41,598 bases of DNA from Minisyncoccota bacterium (GTDB taxonomy: Bacteria > Patescibacteriota > Minisyncoccia > Phycocordibacterales > UBA12079). The position numbers and the translations under genes were made by a program. Positions 40,589 through 41,598 of this stretch are shown here, piece after piece (position 1 is the stretch's first letter; each line of letters opens with the position of its first letter). The DNA lies in assembly GCA_023135835.1 (NCBI GenBank), contig JAGLSI010000004.1:1-41598 (forward strand), given 5' to 3'. The notes below the pieces were generated by a model that had not been told where the DNA came from, ran no database searches, and saw nothing but the letters and a program-made list of their open reading frames with translations.

Positions 40589-40625
40589 TTAAAAACTTGA
40601 ATGCTTTTATCTGTATTCAAGTAAT

Positions 40626-40697
40626 GTCCTTGTAGTTCAATGGATAGAACAGACCCCTCCTAAGGGTCAGATATAGGTTCGATTCCTATCAAGGACA
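40626..40697 (+). tRNA. tRNA-Arg (CCT anticodon)
   Basis: Acceptor GTCCTTG/CAAGGAC, anticodon stem GACCC/GGGTC with loop CTCCTAA, T-arm ATAGG-TTCGATT-CCTAT. Discriminator A; CCA not encoded. Confidence 0.93.
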
Positions 40698-40737
40698 CAT
40701 TTTAATAGATTACTAAATTCCACAAAATTTTTAATTA

Positions 40738-40746
40738 TGGTAAAAT
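40738..40746 (+). promoter_or_regulatory. Extended -10 promoter of the gene at 40754
   Basis: TGGTAAAAT, 7 nt before the ATG. Confidence 0.4.
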
Positions 40747-40753
40747 TAATATA

Positions 40754-41068
40754 ATGGATCCAGAAGATAAAAAAATAATAAGAGATAATTTAGAAATTGC
40801 TCAAGATAATCAGAAGATGCTAAAAAAAATGCGTCGTAGTATGATTTTAGGTGGATTTATTCGTATAATTTATTGGGTAATTATTATTAGTCTTTCTCTA
40901 GGGGCTTATTATTATCTTCAACCATATATTGATAGTGCGAGAGAAACTTTGCATCAAATTCAAGGAGGAGTTAATGTTGTTTCTGACGGGGTAACTACAA
41001 CTACTCAGTATACAGGAGATGTAGTAGATTCTGTATTAGATTTTGGAAAAAGTATAATAGAGTTTTAA
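40754..41068 (+). CDS. Conserved candidate-phyla single-pass membrane protein
   Basis: 104 residues. A charged N-terminus with a short helix (DNLEIAQDNQKMLKKMRRS), a membrane segment at about 37-57, and a C-terminal amphipathic part (YIDSARETLHQIQGG). This organisation resembles a small family I associate with Patescibacteria; no function known. It begins 56 bp after tRNA-Arg and ends 18 bp before the next gene. Confidence 0.72.
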   Translation: MDPEDKKIIRDNLEIAQDNQKMLKKMRRSMILGGFIRIIYWVIIISLSLGAYYYLQPYIDSARETLHQIQGGVNVVSDGVTTTTQYTGDVVDSVLDFGKSIIEF

Positions 41069-41086
41069 AAATTTATTTAACTATAT

Positions 41087-41452
41087 ATGAATAATATAAA
41101 GATTGCGTCAACTTTAGTTTTTACAACAGGGGTTCTTCATTTAATCATCGATTTTCTTTTCATAGGATTGATTTTTATATTTCGAAATGGTTCTCCTTTT
41201 TTTGGAGGGCCTCCCAGTTTAGAAAGAATATTTTTTGGGATTTTTGTAGCAATTATTTTTACAGGAATGGGAATCATGCTTATTATTTCTTCTAAATGGA
41301 TAAAAAATCCTAAGACTCAAGACAAAGGAGCTGTCGTTTCTTTAGTTTTAGGGATTTTGAATATTGGGATAGTTATAGGGTTCTTGGCGATAATAGGAGG
41401 TATTATGGCTTTATTAAAAAATAAAAATAATAATTGTTTAAAAAAGAGTTGA
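41087..41452 (+). CDS. Hypothetical DUF4064-like membrane protein
   Basis: 121 residues, three or four membrane segments: about 8-30, 48-68 and 82-110. A Gly/Phe/Pro-rich loop (FRNGSPFFGGPPS) joins the first two, and VVSLVLGILNIGIVIGFLAIIGGIMAL resembles the C-terminal part of small DUF4064-type proteins. The family link is tentative. Probably cotranscribed with the gene 18 bp upstream. Confidence 0.65.
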   Translation: MNNIKIASTLVFTTGVLHLIIDFLFIGLIFIFRNGSPFFGGPPSLERIFFGIFVAIIFTGMGIMLIISSKWIKNPKTQDKGAVVSLVLGILNIGIVIGFLAIIGGIMALLKNKNNNCLKKS

Positions 41453-41491
41453 AAAATATATATAATAGAGTATTATACAGCAAGTAGAAAT

Positions 41492-41564
41492 GCTGAGGTA
41501 GCTCAGTTGGTAGAGCATTCGCCTGAAGAGCGAAGGGTCGGCGGTTCGAGCCCGCCCCTCAGCA
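41492..41564 (+). tRNA. tRNA-Phe (GAA anticodon)
   Basis: Acceptor GCTGAGG/CCTCAGC, D-arm GCTC/GAGC, anticodon stem TTCGC/GCGAA with loop CTGAAGA, T-arm GGCGG-TTCGAGC-CCGCC. Discriminator A; CCA not encoded. TATAAT-like boxes lie 15-30 nt upstream. Confidence 0.95.
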
Positions 41565-41570
41565 CAAAAT

Positions 41571-41593
41571 AAATCCGCGTCTAGCGGATTTTT
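41571..41593 (+). terminator. Terminator after tRNA-Phe
   Basis: AAATCCGC-GTCTA-GCGGATTT followed by TT. Confidence 0.7.
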
Positions 41594-41598
41594 GTGTG

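Overview
The window is low-GC DNA with short intergenic gaps, the standard bacterial code (TGA used as a stop), many small membrane-anchored proteins and several families common in Candidate Phyla Radiation (Patescibacteria) genomes: a secreted coiled-coil protein, a CxxC zinc-ribbon protein with a lysine-rich tail, a short HPF, a FtsB/DivIC-like protein, and anchored cyclophilin, PEBP and DsbA. A Patescibacteria origin is an inference from this gene mix, not from a marker phylogeny.

Layout. 1-1374 (minus): two tandem M14 carboxypeptidase-like membrane proteins, the first cut by the window edge and the second apparently without catalytic residues. 1551-8444 (plus): a complete branched-chain amino acid/amide-type ABC importer with three membrane-anchored binding proteins, LivH, LivM, LivG and LivF, split into blocks by a duplicated terminator-plus-promoter cassette. 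8630-8838 (minus): a strong candidate for an unrecognised structured RNA with its own promoter and terminator. 8939-11879 (minus): a 40-residue basic protein, a secreted coiled-coil protein, and an ABC ATPase/permease pair. 12138-14686: a zinc-ribbon protein, then Shine-Dalgarno-led small genes separated by copies of one 54-bp terminator, and a pilin-like membrane protein.

14886-20841 (plus) is the most interesting region. A promoter, a possible retron msr-msd RNA (10-bp a1/a2 inverted repeats) and a retron-type reverse transcriptase lie immediately upstream of a complete type III restriction-modification pair (Mod and Res). 20848-22161: a hypothetical gene whose 5' end lies in the terminal repeat of an adjacent RAYT/Y1 transposase element. 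22192-27838: a DEAD-box helicase, a scar with a tRNA 3' fragment and a gene fragment, a MacA/MacB-like export operon and tRNA-Asn.

28035-41598 is mostly housekeeping: PEBP, YggU/DUF167, HPF, cyclophilin, DsbA-like protein, exonuclease, HisS, TruB, LepA, FtsB-like protein, glutaredoxin, tRNA-Arg and tRNA-Phe. Orphan small genes with strong Shine-Dalgarno sites and their own terminators are interspersed.

Two cross-cutting patterns stand out. Many genes have a -10 box (often extended, TGnTATAAT) only 6-11 nt before the ATG and no Shine-Dalgarno, so they should give leaderless or nearly leaderless mRNAs, whereas a separate set of orphan genes has strong GGAGG sites. A 28-bp hairpin-forming repeat, single or in tandem threes, sits upstream of four genes (two binding proteins, a DsbA-like protein and a glutaredoxin), always in the same orientation relative to the gene.
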